DNA of 64,000 nt from Salinarimonas ramus (GTDB lineage: Bacteria; Pseudomonadota; Alphaproteobacteria; Rhizobiales; Beijerinckiaceae). Below the pieces are notes generated by a model, which saw only the letters and a program-made list of their open reading frames with translations, made no database searches and was not told the DNA's origin. The stretch's first letter is position 1. Each line of letters begins with the position of its first letter. Of the stretch, positions 21,245 to 29,174 are shown in pieces. The position numbers and the translations under genes are program-made. The stretch spans positions 61,044-125,043 of the forward strand of contig NZ_BMMF01000016.1 in NCBI RefSeq assembly GCF_014645695.1, given 5' to 3'.

Positions 21245-22992
21245 GGGTGCTTCACTCCGATTGCGGCCAGGGCGGCGGCGGCCATGCGCTGTTCCATGGC
21301 AGGGCGGACCGCGGCTGGTGCGACTATGAACAGGCGTAGACGGGCACGGGTCATGCCGACGTACAGAAGAGCGTCGCATTCCTCCGGGGACCCGCCCTCC
21401 ACGTCGATGAGGATGACGACCGGTCGTTCCAGGCCCTTGAACGCGTGGATAGTCGAGTACGCGAGATCGCCGGGACCGGCGCCTCCGAGATCACGGAGGG
21501 GCCATCCACCGACCTTGCTGACGTCCGCCAGCAGAGAATTCTCCCTACGGCGCGGTCCGAGGAGGATAACGTCGCGCGCCTTCTGCCCTGTCTCGCGGAC
21601 GGCACGCACGATGCGGTCGAGATGGTCGAGGGCGGCTTTGTCGCTGTCGTAGAACTGCAGGCTGACCTGATCGCCTTCCGGTTGCTTTTCGCTGAGACGC
21701 TGATCGCCCAGGCCGCTGAGAGTGGCGGTCTGAAGCGCGATGCGGCGCGTGTTTCGGCAATTGAGGCGAAGCCCGAAGGTCGCGAACGGCCCGACGGCCT
21801 GTGCCAGTAGCGACGTCGAGGTGTCGCTTGCACCGGTGAACAAGGCCTGTCTCGTGAAGTCGCCGAGCATGACGAGCCGGGCTCCGCCCCGCGTTCGCTC
21901 CCACGACTTCACGAGGTCGCCGACGCGGGCCGCGGGGATGTCCTGCACCTCGTCGATCACGATATGGTCGAAACGCTCGGACCCTTCTTCGACGGCGAGT
22001 GCGCCCAGATCGTAGAAGGTCCCGCCGTAGAACTGTTCCCGGGCGAGCTCCCGCTCGGTCCGCGCAAATTCGCTTGCGAGCGACGAGGCGAGGATCCGCT
22101 CCCTCAAGACGGCGTGGACGTTGCCGGCGACGACCCGCCCCGGCCCGAAGCCTTGGACCGCCTCGCTGAGGAAGCGGCCCAGATGGCTGTTGAAGCAGAG
22201 CACGAGCGCGTCTTCGCCCCGGGCAGCCGCGCGCCGTGCGCTTTCCAAGCCCAGCAGCGTCTTGCCGGTACCCGCCGGACCGGTCAGAAGGCAGGCAGCG
22301 TTGTCGGCGAGGCTGTCGAGGGCTTCGTACTGCTCCTCGGTGAGCGCCTTGATCCGCTGCTCCGCGTCCCAGTCCTGCGACGAAGGCGCGGCGACGCGCT
22401 CGAAGCCCGGCCGGAGGAAACCGACGATCCGGTCGCACACGCCCTGGTGCGGCGGCACCAGATCGGGGCGTCCTAGCAGGCGAGCGAGGGACGGTGCCGA
22501 GTGGATGCGCGGGCCGATGTCTCCGTCGAAGTCGTCTCGGTCCACGATCTCGTCCCGCGCCGCTTCCGTCGTGATCGGTGGGCACTGGACGTCGGGAAAC
22601 ACGGCCAACCAACCGATCGGGCAGCGTGCCTCCTGCGAGCCGACGCCGAACCGCTTCGTGATGGCCGACAGGAGCTTCCACATACCGTCCTGTGCTTGGC
22701 GGTATGGGCTCCGCTTCAGTCTTTCGGTGCGGCCATGGCGGTCGCGTGTGGTCCATACGCCGTCGTGGACCGATACGCCGCCGCCTTTCACCTCGACGCA
22801 GACGATGCCTCGTCCGGGCATGATCACCACGAAGTCGATCTCGCCGAACTCGCCGCCCCACTCGCTCGACAGTCCAAGCGAATGCAGCACGATCCAATCC
22901 CGACCCGCTCCGGCGTCGCGAATCGCGTCGAAGACACGCCTCTCGGAGGCCACTACCGACGGATCGACGACGTTGGGGATCATCCTCGCCAT
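21241..22992 (-). CDS. NERD-domain nuclease fused to a UvrD/PcrA-type helicase
   Basis: A 583-residue fusion inside the DISARM operon. Residues about 15-130 form a NERD (nuclease-related) domain: EFGEIDFVVI supplies Asp53 and VCVEVKGG supplies the Glu67-x-Lys69 pair, the D-ExK layout of PD-(D/E)XK nucleases. A superfamily 1 helicase follows: Walker A LLTGPAGTGKTLLG (about 241), Walker B HIVIDEVQDI (about 347), LRLNCRNTRRIA, YSTIHAFKGLE and LLYVGMTRARLRLF. All helicase motifs look intact. It begins 1 bp after the drmE-like gene and overlaps drmA, so it belongs to the system. It occupies the place where a nuclease would be expected and no DrmC is present. DNA cleavage by it is inferred. Confidence 0.88.
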   Translation of the reverse strand: MARMIPNVVDPSVVASERRVFDAIRDAGAGRDWIVLHSLGLSSEWGGEFGEIDFVVIMPGRGIVCVEVKGGGVSVHDGVWTTRDRHGRTERLKRSPYRQAQDGMWKLLSAITKRFGVGSQEARCPIGWLAVFPDVQCPPITTEAARDEIVDRDDFDGDIGPRIHSAPSLARLLGRPDLVPPHQGVCDRIVGFLRPGFERVAAPSSQDWDAEQRIKALTEEQYEALDSLADNAACLLTGPAGTGKTLLGLESARRAAARGEDALVLCFNSHLGRFLSEAVQGFGPGRVVAGNVHAVLRERILASSLASEFARTERELAREQFYGGTFYDLGALAVEEGSERFDHIVIDEVQDIPAARVGDLVKSWERTRGGARLVMLGDFTRQALFTGASDTSTSLLAQAVGPFATFGLRLNCRNTRRIALQTATLSGLGDQRLSEKQPEGDQVSLQFYDSDKAALDHLDRIVRAVRETGQKARDVILLGPRRRENSLLADVSKVGGWPLRDLGGAGPGDLAYSTIHAFKGLERPVVILIDVEGGSPEECDALLYVGMTRARLRLFIVAPAAVRPAMEQRMAAAALAAIGVKHP

Positions 22993-22993
22993 T

Positions 22994-25831
22994 TCAGGCC
23001 GCCTCGTGCTGCACGGGCATCGCGAGGAGACGCTGGCGCCATTCCTGATCGAGCCAAATGAGCCGATTGGCGTGACTGGCGGGACACTGGCGGATGGCGT
23101 CCTCGATGGCGGAAACTTCCAGGATCCACACGGTCCCGATGCCCAGATCGACCGCCATCTCGGTGTCCGAGGGCTCGAAGAGCATCCGCCCGCATCTGGC
23201 GGCGAGCCTTTCCGTCAGGCTGTTCCCGGCCAAGACGTGCAGGGAACGCAGATCGCCGATCGCCTTCCAACAATCGTCCCATTCCCGCGCTCCGCGGCCG
23301 CGTAGCGGAAACGCCTCCTGAATGGCCCGGAAATCTTGCTCGGAGCGCGGTCCGATCATGTCGTCGTTGACGAGCCATGATCGGACCGTCACCAAGTACC
23401 GCACGACGCCCTGCTCACGGAGCACGGCCGCGATCTCCTGCGGATCGCAGTCACTCGAACGCAGGGCGACCTGCCAGAGGTTGGCCCGCCTTCGCAGGTC
23501 CGCATAGGTAGCGGTGCCGACCTGGCCCTCGGCGATGATGCGTACGATGTCGCGGTCGCCGCCGTCGCGTACGACGATGCGGCTGCCGACGGTCAAGTCG
23601 CCGACCCGCGCCGAGGACACCGACGCCCTGCCCTTTGCCGCACCGAGCACGAGCGACGTGTGCTCGGCCGTCATGGGAAGGATGGAGCGACCGACGAAGC
23701 GGACGACCGTCACGTCGCACAACTCTTCGCCGGGCCTTCCAGACGGCAACGTCACCCGCTTCGAGGAACTCCGGTCGCGGGTGACGCGGTCGAACTTCGT
23801 CAGGCGCTCGTCCTCCTCCGACGGTGAGGCCGCCTCGGCGAGCGGCTCGTCGTTGCCGAAGAACTCGTCCGGAACGCCGGTGAGCGCGAGCCTTCGGGTG
23901 GGGTCCAAACGGCCCCTGGCACGCAACTCCTCACGACGGAGGAGACGGCGCCGATAACAGTCGACCTCGTAGGCGTAGCCTAGAAAGAGGACGGTCCCGC
24001 GGGGCCACGGATCGACGAGGCGATGGAACAGGTCGCGCTGCATCACCGAGAAGGCGATGACGCTCGCCGTCTCGTCGAGACCATGGAGGTCCGGGATCGC
24101 CAAGCACCGCTGGTCGAGTCCGTTGGCGCGAAGGAAGACGTCGGCCTCCTCCCGGTTCTGCCTATTCCCGGCGACGAACACGGGCTTGCGCCCCGATCCA
24201 TTCGCGTTCGCGGCCAACTCCAGCAAGCTCCGCCCCTTCGGCGAAACGCCCGCAGCCTCGATCGACGATCGGAACGCCACGACCGCTTCCGCGAGATCGA
24301 TCAGCGCCGTTCCGGCTTCGGCGCCGAGATGCCACCGCATCCGGGGTGCCTCGGTTTGAAGAACGCGAAGGTCAGCCTCGATCATTTCGAGACGCGCACC
24401 GGTGGGTGGACCGAGCCACGAACCGGCGGCGAAGAAGGCGCCGCGCGTGGCCGCGAGGACGTCCTCGACCCATGGCTCGTGCTCGACGCATTCGTTGTCC
24501 AGGAGGCCACCAATGCGCTCGATCATCTTGTCGATCTCGCCCACATGCGGCGCGGCCGAGGTCAGGTAGCCCGGCGCTCTAAACCTCTCCGCCTCGGCGG
24601 CCCGGAGCGAGCGGGTTGTGCCTGGGCATCCGGTCGTGAAGGTTGGGGTCTCCCGTCCGAGTATTTCCGACGGTGTCGGCTCCCAGACGGTCCATCGCTG
24701 GCGACGCAGGGGGGCGAGATCCTCGCGGCGCTTCGCGTCTACCAAGACGACTAGGCGCTGCCTTTCAGCGATGCGCCCCGCGAGGTCGAGGTCCGCAAGC
24801 ACCCCGTCGATCCGATCGGTCAGCACGAGGCAACTGCCGGGCTCCGACCCATCGCAATATCGCCTCATTTCGGACAAGTCGCGTGCCGTCGCGACCAACG
24901 GACGCCCCGCCGCGCCGTCGGGGCGCGTGACGCGGGGCACGCCGTCGTCCCCGAACCCGCCGAACGGGAAGCCGGACGCGATTGGCGCGGCTTCAGGGTC
25001 TCCGGAGAGCGGGCGTATCTTCAGTCCGTCGAGCGCCCGCTGGAAATCGGTGCGGCTGCCCTGCACCAGCACGCGCGTGCGGACGAGCCCGGAATTCGAG
25101 AAGAACCGAGTGCCCAGAACGGCATCGAGGTCGGTCATGTGCGGTCGTGCGAACGCCGTCCCCGATCCCCCTTTCGGCAAGATCCTCGTGGTGGGCTCGA
25201 AGAGAGCGAGCTGATCGGCGAAGACGAAGCGCTTCCCGTTCGAGGTGCGGTTTCGCTTGTCGGTGAGGTGCAGGGCGAGCGCATTCAGTGAGCGGCTGAA
25301 TTCGCCCACCTCAAAGACCTCGCCGGTCGAGCAGAGCCGCACGCGCGTTCCTGGTGTCAGCTTGGTCGGATAGTCGGCGAGCTCCGCCGGCAAATCGGAC
25401 GCCAAGTGCTCGATCGCGGCGACAATAGCCGCCAGCGGCGCAAGGAGCTCGACCGAAGGGAGGACGATGCACACCGGGCGTTCCGGCCTGGGCGCCAAAC
25501 AGGTGCCGGCGATTACGCGGACAAGGTGTGGCGGCTGAAGATCGCCGTGCCCGAGCGTGATGCGATCAATGACACGGCACCGCGGCTCAACGCAGAAAGC
25601 GGCTTTGGCTGCCGTAAAAACCGTTTGATCCGCCCCGGTCCCGCCTGCGGGCTCCGTCCCGTACGCCGTGCCGCCGATTTCCGAGGGCCTGTGCAGATCG
25701 TTTGCTGAGCATTCCGGCACGACCCGCTTGAGGCCGGGCAGCATAGCGAGCTTTCTGGCCTGCGCGGCTGCGCGGTCCCGCTGCATTCGATCGAGGTCAC
25801 TCCCTCGCCTGGACCGCTGATCGTGGGACAT
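22994..25831 (-). CDS. drmE: DrmE-like protein of class 2 DISARM
   Basis: The first gene of the operon, 945 residues. In class 2 DISARM, drmE is a large protein of unknown function encoded upstream of drmA. Position, size and partners are the main basis for this call. The segment LDNECVEHEPWVEDVLAAT and the C-terminal half, with a small basic domain around VGDLTVGSRIVVRDGGDRDIV and VRYLVTVRSWLVND, look like conserved globular protein. I see no complete Walker A or nuclease motif. A degenerate helicase-like fold is possible (the central part has alternating hydrophobic strands) but unproven. It ends 1 bp before the NERD-helicase gene. Confidence 0.65.
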   Translation of the reverse strand: MSHDQRSRRGSDLDRMQRDRAAAQARKLAMLPGLKRVVPECSANDLHRPSEIGGTAYGTEPAGGTGADQTVFTAAKAAFCVEPRCRVIDRITLGHGDLQPPHLVRVIAGTCLAPRPERPVCIVLPSVELLAPLAAIVAAIEHLASDLPAELADYPTKLTPGTRVRLCSTGEVFEVGEFSRSLNALALHLTDKRNRTSNGKRFVFADQLALFEPTTRILPKGGSGTAFARPHMTDLDAVLGTRFFSNSGLVRTRVLVQGSRTDFQRALDGLKIRPLSGDPEAAPIASGFPFGGFGDDGVPRVTRPDGAAGRPLVATARDLSEMRRYCDGSEPGSCLVLTDRIDGVLADLDLAGRIAERQRLVVLVDAKRREDLAPLRRQRWTVWEPTPSEILGRETPTFTTGCPGTTRSLRAAEAERFRAPGYLTSAAPHVGEIDKMIERIGGLLDNECVEHEPWVEDVLAATRGAFFAAGSWLGPPTGARLEMIEADLRVLQTEAPRMRWHLGAEAGTALIDLAEAVVAFRSSIEAAGVSPKGRSLLELAANANGSGRKPVFVAGNRQNREEADVFLRANGLDQRCLAIPDLHGLDETASVIAFSVMQRDLFHRLVDPWPRGTVLFLGYAYEVDCYRRRLLRREELRARGRLDPTRRLALTGVPDEFFGNDEPLAEAASPSEEDERLTKFDRVTRDRSSSKRVTLPSGRPGEELCDVTVVRFVGRSILPMTAEHTSLVLGAAKGRASVSSARVGDLTVGSRIVVRDGGDRDIVRIIAEGQVGTATYADLRRRANLWQVALRSSDCDPQEIAAVLREQGVVRYLVTVRSWLVNDDMIGPRSEQDFRAIQEAFPLRGRGAREWDDCWKAIGDLRSLHVLAGNSLTERLAARCGRMLFEPSDTEMAVDLGIGTVWILEVSAIEDAIRQCPASHANRLIWLDQEWRQRLLAMPVQHEAA

Positions 25832-26379
25832 CAGCCCGCCCCCAAAATGCTACGTCGCTCGTTGGCCTTATTCGGCTTTCTTATTTTTCACCGTAGCAGA
25901 CGATTCGCCTGCGTGCATTCTAGCGCACATACGGACTCAACGGCGATGCTGCGGGAACGATGACCAGAACACAAGTCCCATAGGGCGGGCACGCTGTCGG
26001 CCCTACAGCCTCATTCTTGGTGGCGCCCGCCTTTCGGGTACAAGGCGCTCGTACAGTGTCACTCGGCTCCAGGCGAGCCCCCACCCGAAACTAGCCGAAG
26101 CGAAGCTGCGCAAGAGTCTCGTGCTCTGACCCCACGCCGATCGGCGTGGGACCTTAGCGCCGATCCAAGGTTGGGCTTTACCTCAGGCCCTGCTGCGGGT
26201 CAGACCGCACCGGGCGCCCTGCGGCGCCAGCTTAACCGGACGGTCGATCGGTGTTCGAGACAGGCCGCCCGGGAACTGGCGACAATGGGCGATGGACGCT
26301 CGGCAAGATCAACGGCAGCGCTAGGATCGTGGTCGGGGCGCTCGCGCTCGGCGGCTCGCTCAAGCGCGCTCTCTGCGCT
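25832..26379. other. Upstream region of the DISARM operon
   Basis: About 550 bp without a supportable gene. The first 120 bp are AT-richer than the surroundings and probably contain the operon promoter on the minus strand. An IS21-end-like repeat lies at 26128-26170. Several short open frames overlap each other on both strands and show no protein-like sequence. Confidence 0.4.
26128..26170 (-). repeat. IS21-end-like repeat, copy A
   Basis: Reverse-complement copy of the sequence at 34420-34467 and 38044-38091. Its core CCCACGCCGATCGGCGTGGG is a perfect palindrome. It carries the ATCGGCGC...GGTCCC pattern of IS21-type ends but is the most diverged of the three copies. Confidence 0.5.
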
Positions 26380-26751
26380 TCAGCAGGTAGGAGGTTCGCT
26401 TCGTGGGTCGACCGCCTCTGGCTGAGGCGCCGGCATCCGCGTGTAGTAAGCCCTACCTCGCTTGACAATCCTTCGCCGAGTCTCACCATTGTATTCCGGG
26501 CATCCGAGGATGAATACAGTCTTCTCCTCATAAATTGCTTGTCGCTCCAGTGCGGTAAGACCGGTGACGCGACGAGCATTCCTTGCAGAGCCCCATCCGG
26601 ACACTCGTGCGTTTCGCACAACGATGAAATTATCTACGAGACTCATAGCAAATTTCCTTCCGTTCCAGGTTGCAGATGATCGATCCTCCTGAAGTAGATC
26701 GCTTCCATGATCGTCAAAGTTCTTTCTTAAATTTTTTCTTGATCGCCGCAT
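26380..26751 (-). CDS. Hypothetical small basic protein
   Basis: A 123-residue frame starting MRRSRKNLRKNFDDHGSDLL. The middle part (MSLVDNFIVVRNARVSGWGS, then TGLTALERQAIYEEKTVFI) looks protein-like, while the C-terminal 20 residues are proline-rich and may be fortuitous. No known domain is recognised. It lies in AT-richer sequence between the DISARM operon and the insertion-sequence remnants. An opposite-strand frame (26251-26679) overlaps it and looks less protein-like. Confidence 0.4.
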   Translation of the reverse strand: MRRSRKNLRKNFDDHGSDLLQEDRSSATWNGRKFAMSLVDNFIVVRNARVSGWGSARNARRVTGLTALERQAIYEEKTVFILGCPEYNGETRRRIVKRGRAYYTRMPAPQPEAVDPRSEPPTC

Positions 26752-27273
26752 CGTGGGACGCTCATTATTTTCTCCGCCGGTCAGGACCGTTGAGGGGGGC
26801 GGCAGCGAGCAAGCCCACGCTCGCAAACCGCGTCCTGGGTCGGGCGTGCCGAGAACCTGCTGATCACCGGCGTCACCGGCCTCGGCCAGAGCTGGGTCGT
26901 CTGCGCACTCGGCCACAAGGCGTGCCGGGACGGACGCTCGGTCCTCTACCACCGCGTTCCGCGGCTCTTCGAGCAACTCGCCAACGCCCGTGGCAATGGC
27001 CGCTGTGCCCGTCTCGTGAAGATGATCGCGCGTGTTGATCTGCTCGTCGTCGGCAATTGGGCCTCGCGACTCTCACCGCCGACGAACGACGGGACTTGCT
27101 CGAAATCGTCGACGACCGACTCGACGCAAATCCAACCTCGTGACGAGCCAGCTGCCGATCCACACTTGGCACGCTGTCACCTGCGATCCGACACTCGCCA
27201 ACGCCATTCTCGATCGGCTCGTGCACAACGCCCGCCGCCTCGAACTTCGCGGCGACAGCATTCGAAAGCGCGC

Positions 27274-27283
27274 CGCACCTGCG
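27274..27283. repeat. Left target-site duplication of the ISAs1-type element
   Basis: CGCACCTGCG here and CGCACCCGCG at 28506-28515 flank the element directly. The 10 bp copies differ at one base. Duplications of 8-10 bp are usual for this family. Confidence 0.75.
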
Positions 27284-28422
27284 CAGGGGAATCGCTTGAC
27301 GGCTAGAATCGCGACTTTTGGTGATGGCTTTGAAAAGGTAGTCGTCGTTCCAGCCGAGTGTTTTTCTGCGGATCTTGAGGCTGGCCTTGTCGGGGATGGC
27401 CTTGATGATGTTGAGGGCGCGCGTCGGATGGTCGCCATGTTCGCGGGTTCGTGCTCGGTTCTCAGGCGCATGAGGTCGTCGTGGAAGACGACGTCGAGGA
27501 CCCAGTGGAGACGGTTCTCGATGCCCCAGTGTGCGCACACGACGCGGGCGAAGGTCTTTGCGTCGACCGGGGCCGAGGGGAGAAAGTAACGACGGGTGAG
27601 CGAGGTCTTGCCGTCTCGGTCGACCTCGGCCTCGGCCATGGCGATGGCCGCGAGGCCGGGGAATCGCGGCTCTCCGGGAAAGCGGCGATCGGTGGCGAGC
27701 CCTCCGACATCGTGGGAGACGGCGTGGCGGCGCACCTCGACGCGGCCGTGGTCGCCATCGGTGGTCTCGTGCCGGTAGAAGGCGTGGGCCGGCTCGCGCT
27801 CGAAGAAGAGGCGGACCTCCTGGGCGAGCGTGGGCCAGTTGTCCTTGGGCGCCAGGAGGTAGTCGGCGCCCTCGGCGCGGATGGCCTGCGCGATCTCGCG
27901 CTGGCAGCCGATGTCGTCGATGGTGACGGGGGCACCGGTCAGCTCGAGGCGCTCGAGCAGGCGCGGAATGGCGGTGATCTCGTTGCCCTTGCCCGCCACG
28001 GCCTCCTGCCCGAGCACTAGCCTCTGGCGGCTGGCGAAGGCCCAGACGAGATGGAGCGGCGCGGCCACGCCGGCGCGGGCGCGGCGCGAGGTCGTGCCGT
28101 CGATGGCGACGATGTCCGGGTCGTGCTCCGCGAGCCCGGCGGCCCGGGCGGTGAAGCATTCGGCGAACAGGGGCGCGGAGAGCGCGTTCATGACGTCGTT
28201 GGGGGTGTCGTGCGAGGGCACGCCGGCCGCGAAGGGCAGGAGCCGACGCAAGAAGTCGAGCTTGCGCTTGGCCCAGCGCTCCATCTCCGCGAAATCTTCC
28301 GCCCAGGCCAACGACCCGCACAGCAAGACCAGCAGGATCTCACCGAGCGGATACACCACCTTCAACGCTTGGCGTGGGTCGTCCAACGCCGAAAAATGCT
28401 CCAGAAATGGCCGCGCGCTCAT
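27284..28422 (-). pseudogene. ISAs1-family transposase, frameshifted
   Basis: The protein starts at 28422 with MSARPFLEHFSALDDPRQAL, the typical ISAs1 H-repeat-associated N-terminus. DPDIVAIDGTTSRRAR carries the first catalytic Asp, and APVTIDDIGCQREIAQAI and APKDNWPTLAQEV follow. [19 protein letters not shown] carries the catalytic Glu region. After [10 protein letters not shown] (near 27425) the family C-terminus [19 protein letters not shown] continues in another frame, so one base has been lost or two gained in the CGCGCGC run. The normal C-terminal end is therefore not made. A programmed frameshift is unlikely in this family. Confidence 0.8.
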
Positions 28423-28505
28423 GGGACACCCGCCGATTCGAGGCCTCCTATGAAGCAAGGTCAGTCTCGCGCCGGAATCCCCCCCGCTTTCGAGCGATCG
28501 CCCTG
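27284..28505 (-). mobile_element. ISAs1-family insertion sequence (1222 bp)
   Basis: Bounded by imperfect inverted repeats, CAGGGGAATCGCTTGA at the left end and CAGGGCGATCGCTCGA on the complementary strand at the right end (12 of 16 match), and flanked by a 10 bp direct duplication. It encodes one DDE transposase on the minus strand. The size and structure fit the family. The transposase frame is broken, so the copy is probably dead. Confidence 0.85.
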
Positions 28506-28515
28506 CGCACCCGCG
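28506..28515. repeat. Right target-site duplication of the ISAs1-type element
   Basis: CGCACCCGCG, the partner of 27274-27283 with one mismatch. Confidence 0.75.
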
Positions 28516-28741
28516 GTCGCCCTTGACCCGGAAACCCGGGTCTGAATCAATGCCGACATCGGCCGACGCGAGCGCCCACGATCACGTGGAACGCGCGCCC
28601 GATGAAATGGAATCGGCGGCTATAATCGCGTGGAATGAGCGCTCACGATCGCCGGAATACGCAGTCGGGAGGCGCGATCGTGTATTCTTCTGCCAGGACG
28701 CGCTGCGGCCCGTCCGTTCAGACGGTCGTGAGGAGCTGAAC

Positions 28742-29164
28742 ATGTCTAATCCCTTCATCGACATGAACGAGGCCATTCTAAGCGGAACACCCGTGATCCG
28801 CGGCACTAGAGTGACTGTATACTCAGTCCTCGGCCGCGTCCGGCACGGGGAGACCATCGATGATCTAGTGGCGGACAACCCCGACATTTCCCGCGAGGCC
28901 TTCGAGGCCGCAATCGACTACGCCACGGCACATCCTGAACGCGTGCGCGAGAGCTTCGCCGATGCGCTGCAGCGTGAGGGTTACGAACCTGTCGAGGGCA
29001 AGCACCTCATGATCAAGGAGGAGAAACCTCCCGCTATCAAGGAGGAGAAACCTCCCGCTCGGCCGCGGCTCTACAAAGGAGCGGACCTGAGCGAAGCGGC
29101 ACGGGAATTCAATGATTACGTCGAGCAGCATGGAATTCCTTTCGTCGAACACCGAAAATTCTAG
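28742..29164 (+). CDS. DUF433 antitoxin-like protein with a CcdA-like C-terminus
   Basis: A 140-residue protein with AGGAG before its ATG at 28742. Residues about 1-70 are a DUF433 domain (AILSGTPVIRGTRVTVYSVL, then DDLVADNPDISREAFEAAIDY), a small DNA-binding fold common in antitoxins. Residues about 91-106 are two copies of IKEEKPPA from a 24 bp tandem duplication. The end SEAAREFNDYVEQHGIPFVE is like the toxin-binding tail of CcdA antitoxins. No ccdB or PIN-like toxin follows; the next gene is convergent. It is therefore an orphan antitoxin, or a regulator built from antitoxin parts. Confidence 0.75.
   Translation: MSNPFIDMNEAILSGTPVIRGTRVTVYSVLGRVRHGETIDDLVADNPDISREAFEAAIDYATAHPERVRESFADALQREGYEPVEGKHLMIKEEKPPAIKEEKPPARPRLYKGADLSEAAREFNDYVEQHGIPFVEHRKF
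29012..29059 (+). repeat. 24 bp perfect tandem duplication inside the DUF433 gene
   Basis: Two identical adjacent copies (29012-29035, 29036-29059), each containing GGAGG...CCTCC, a small palindrome. The duplication adds eight residues in frame. Confidence 0.85.
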
Positions 29165-29174
29165 GCGATTATGG

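Larger units (their letters stand above)
26845..28546 (+). pseudogene. istB: istB (IS21 helper ATPase), truncated, frameshifted and interrupted
   Basis: IstB is the AAA+ helper of IS21 transposition. The translation ENLLITGVTGLGQSWVVCAL (from about 26849) matches the IstB P-loop region, but the usual GKS/GKT lysine is replaced (GQSW), so it could not bind ATP normally. ACRDGRSVLYHRVPRLFEQL follows, then frame changes near 27060-27140, then [12 protein letters not shown] and [20 protein letters not shown] in another frame. The first 80-90 codons are gone. The last codons are separated by the ISAs1-type insertion. Removing the insertion and one 10 bp duplicate restores the frame through RKRAAPAVALDPETRV and a stop at 28546. 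Confidence 0.8.
26845..28690 (+). mobile_element. Remnant of an IS21-family element, split by another IS
   Basis: The istB helper gene remnant runs from about 26845 to 27283 and resumes at 28516-28546. Beyond it, spaced TGGAAT/CGGAAT repeats at about 28610-28670 look like an IS21 right end. istA and the left end are missing. An ISAs1-type element interrupts the remnant near the 3' end of istB. Confidence 0.7.

Noticed and set aside
21244..21379. 45-codon upstream extension of drmA
   Set aside because: It lies inside the coding sequence of the NERD-helicase gene; the ATGA overlap at 21241-21244 gives a better start.
14678..25831. Class 1 DISARM or a classical restriction-modification system
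   Set aside because: Class 1 would need a SNF2 helicase (drmD) and an adenine methyltransferase (drmMI). A simple R-M system would not have DrmA and DrmB. Neither fits.
26251..26679. 142-codon plus-strand frame near the DISARM promoter
   Set aside because: It overlaps the more protein-like minus-strand frame (26380-26751) and has no start context or motif.
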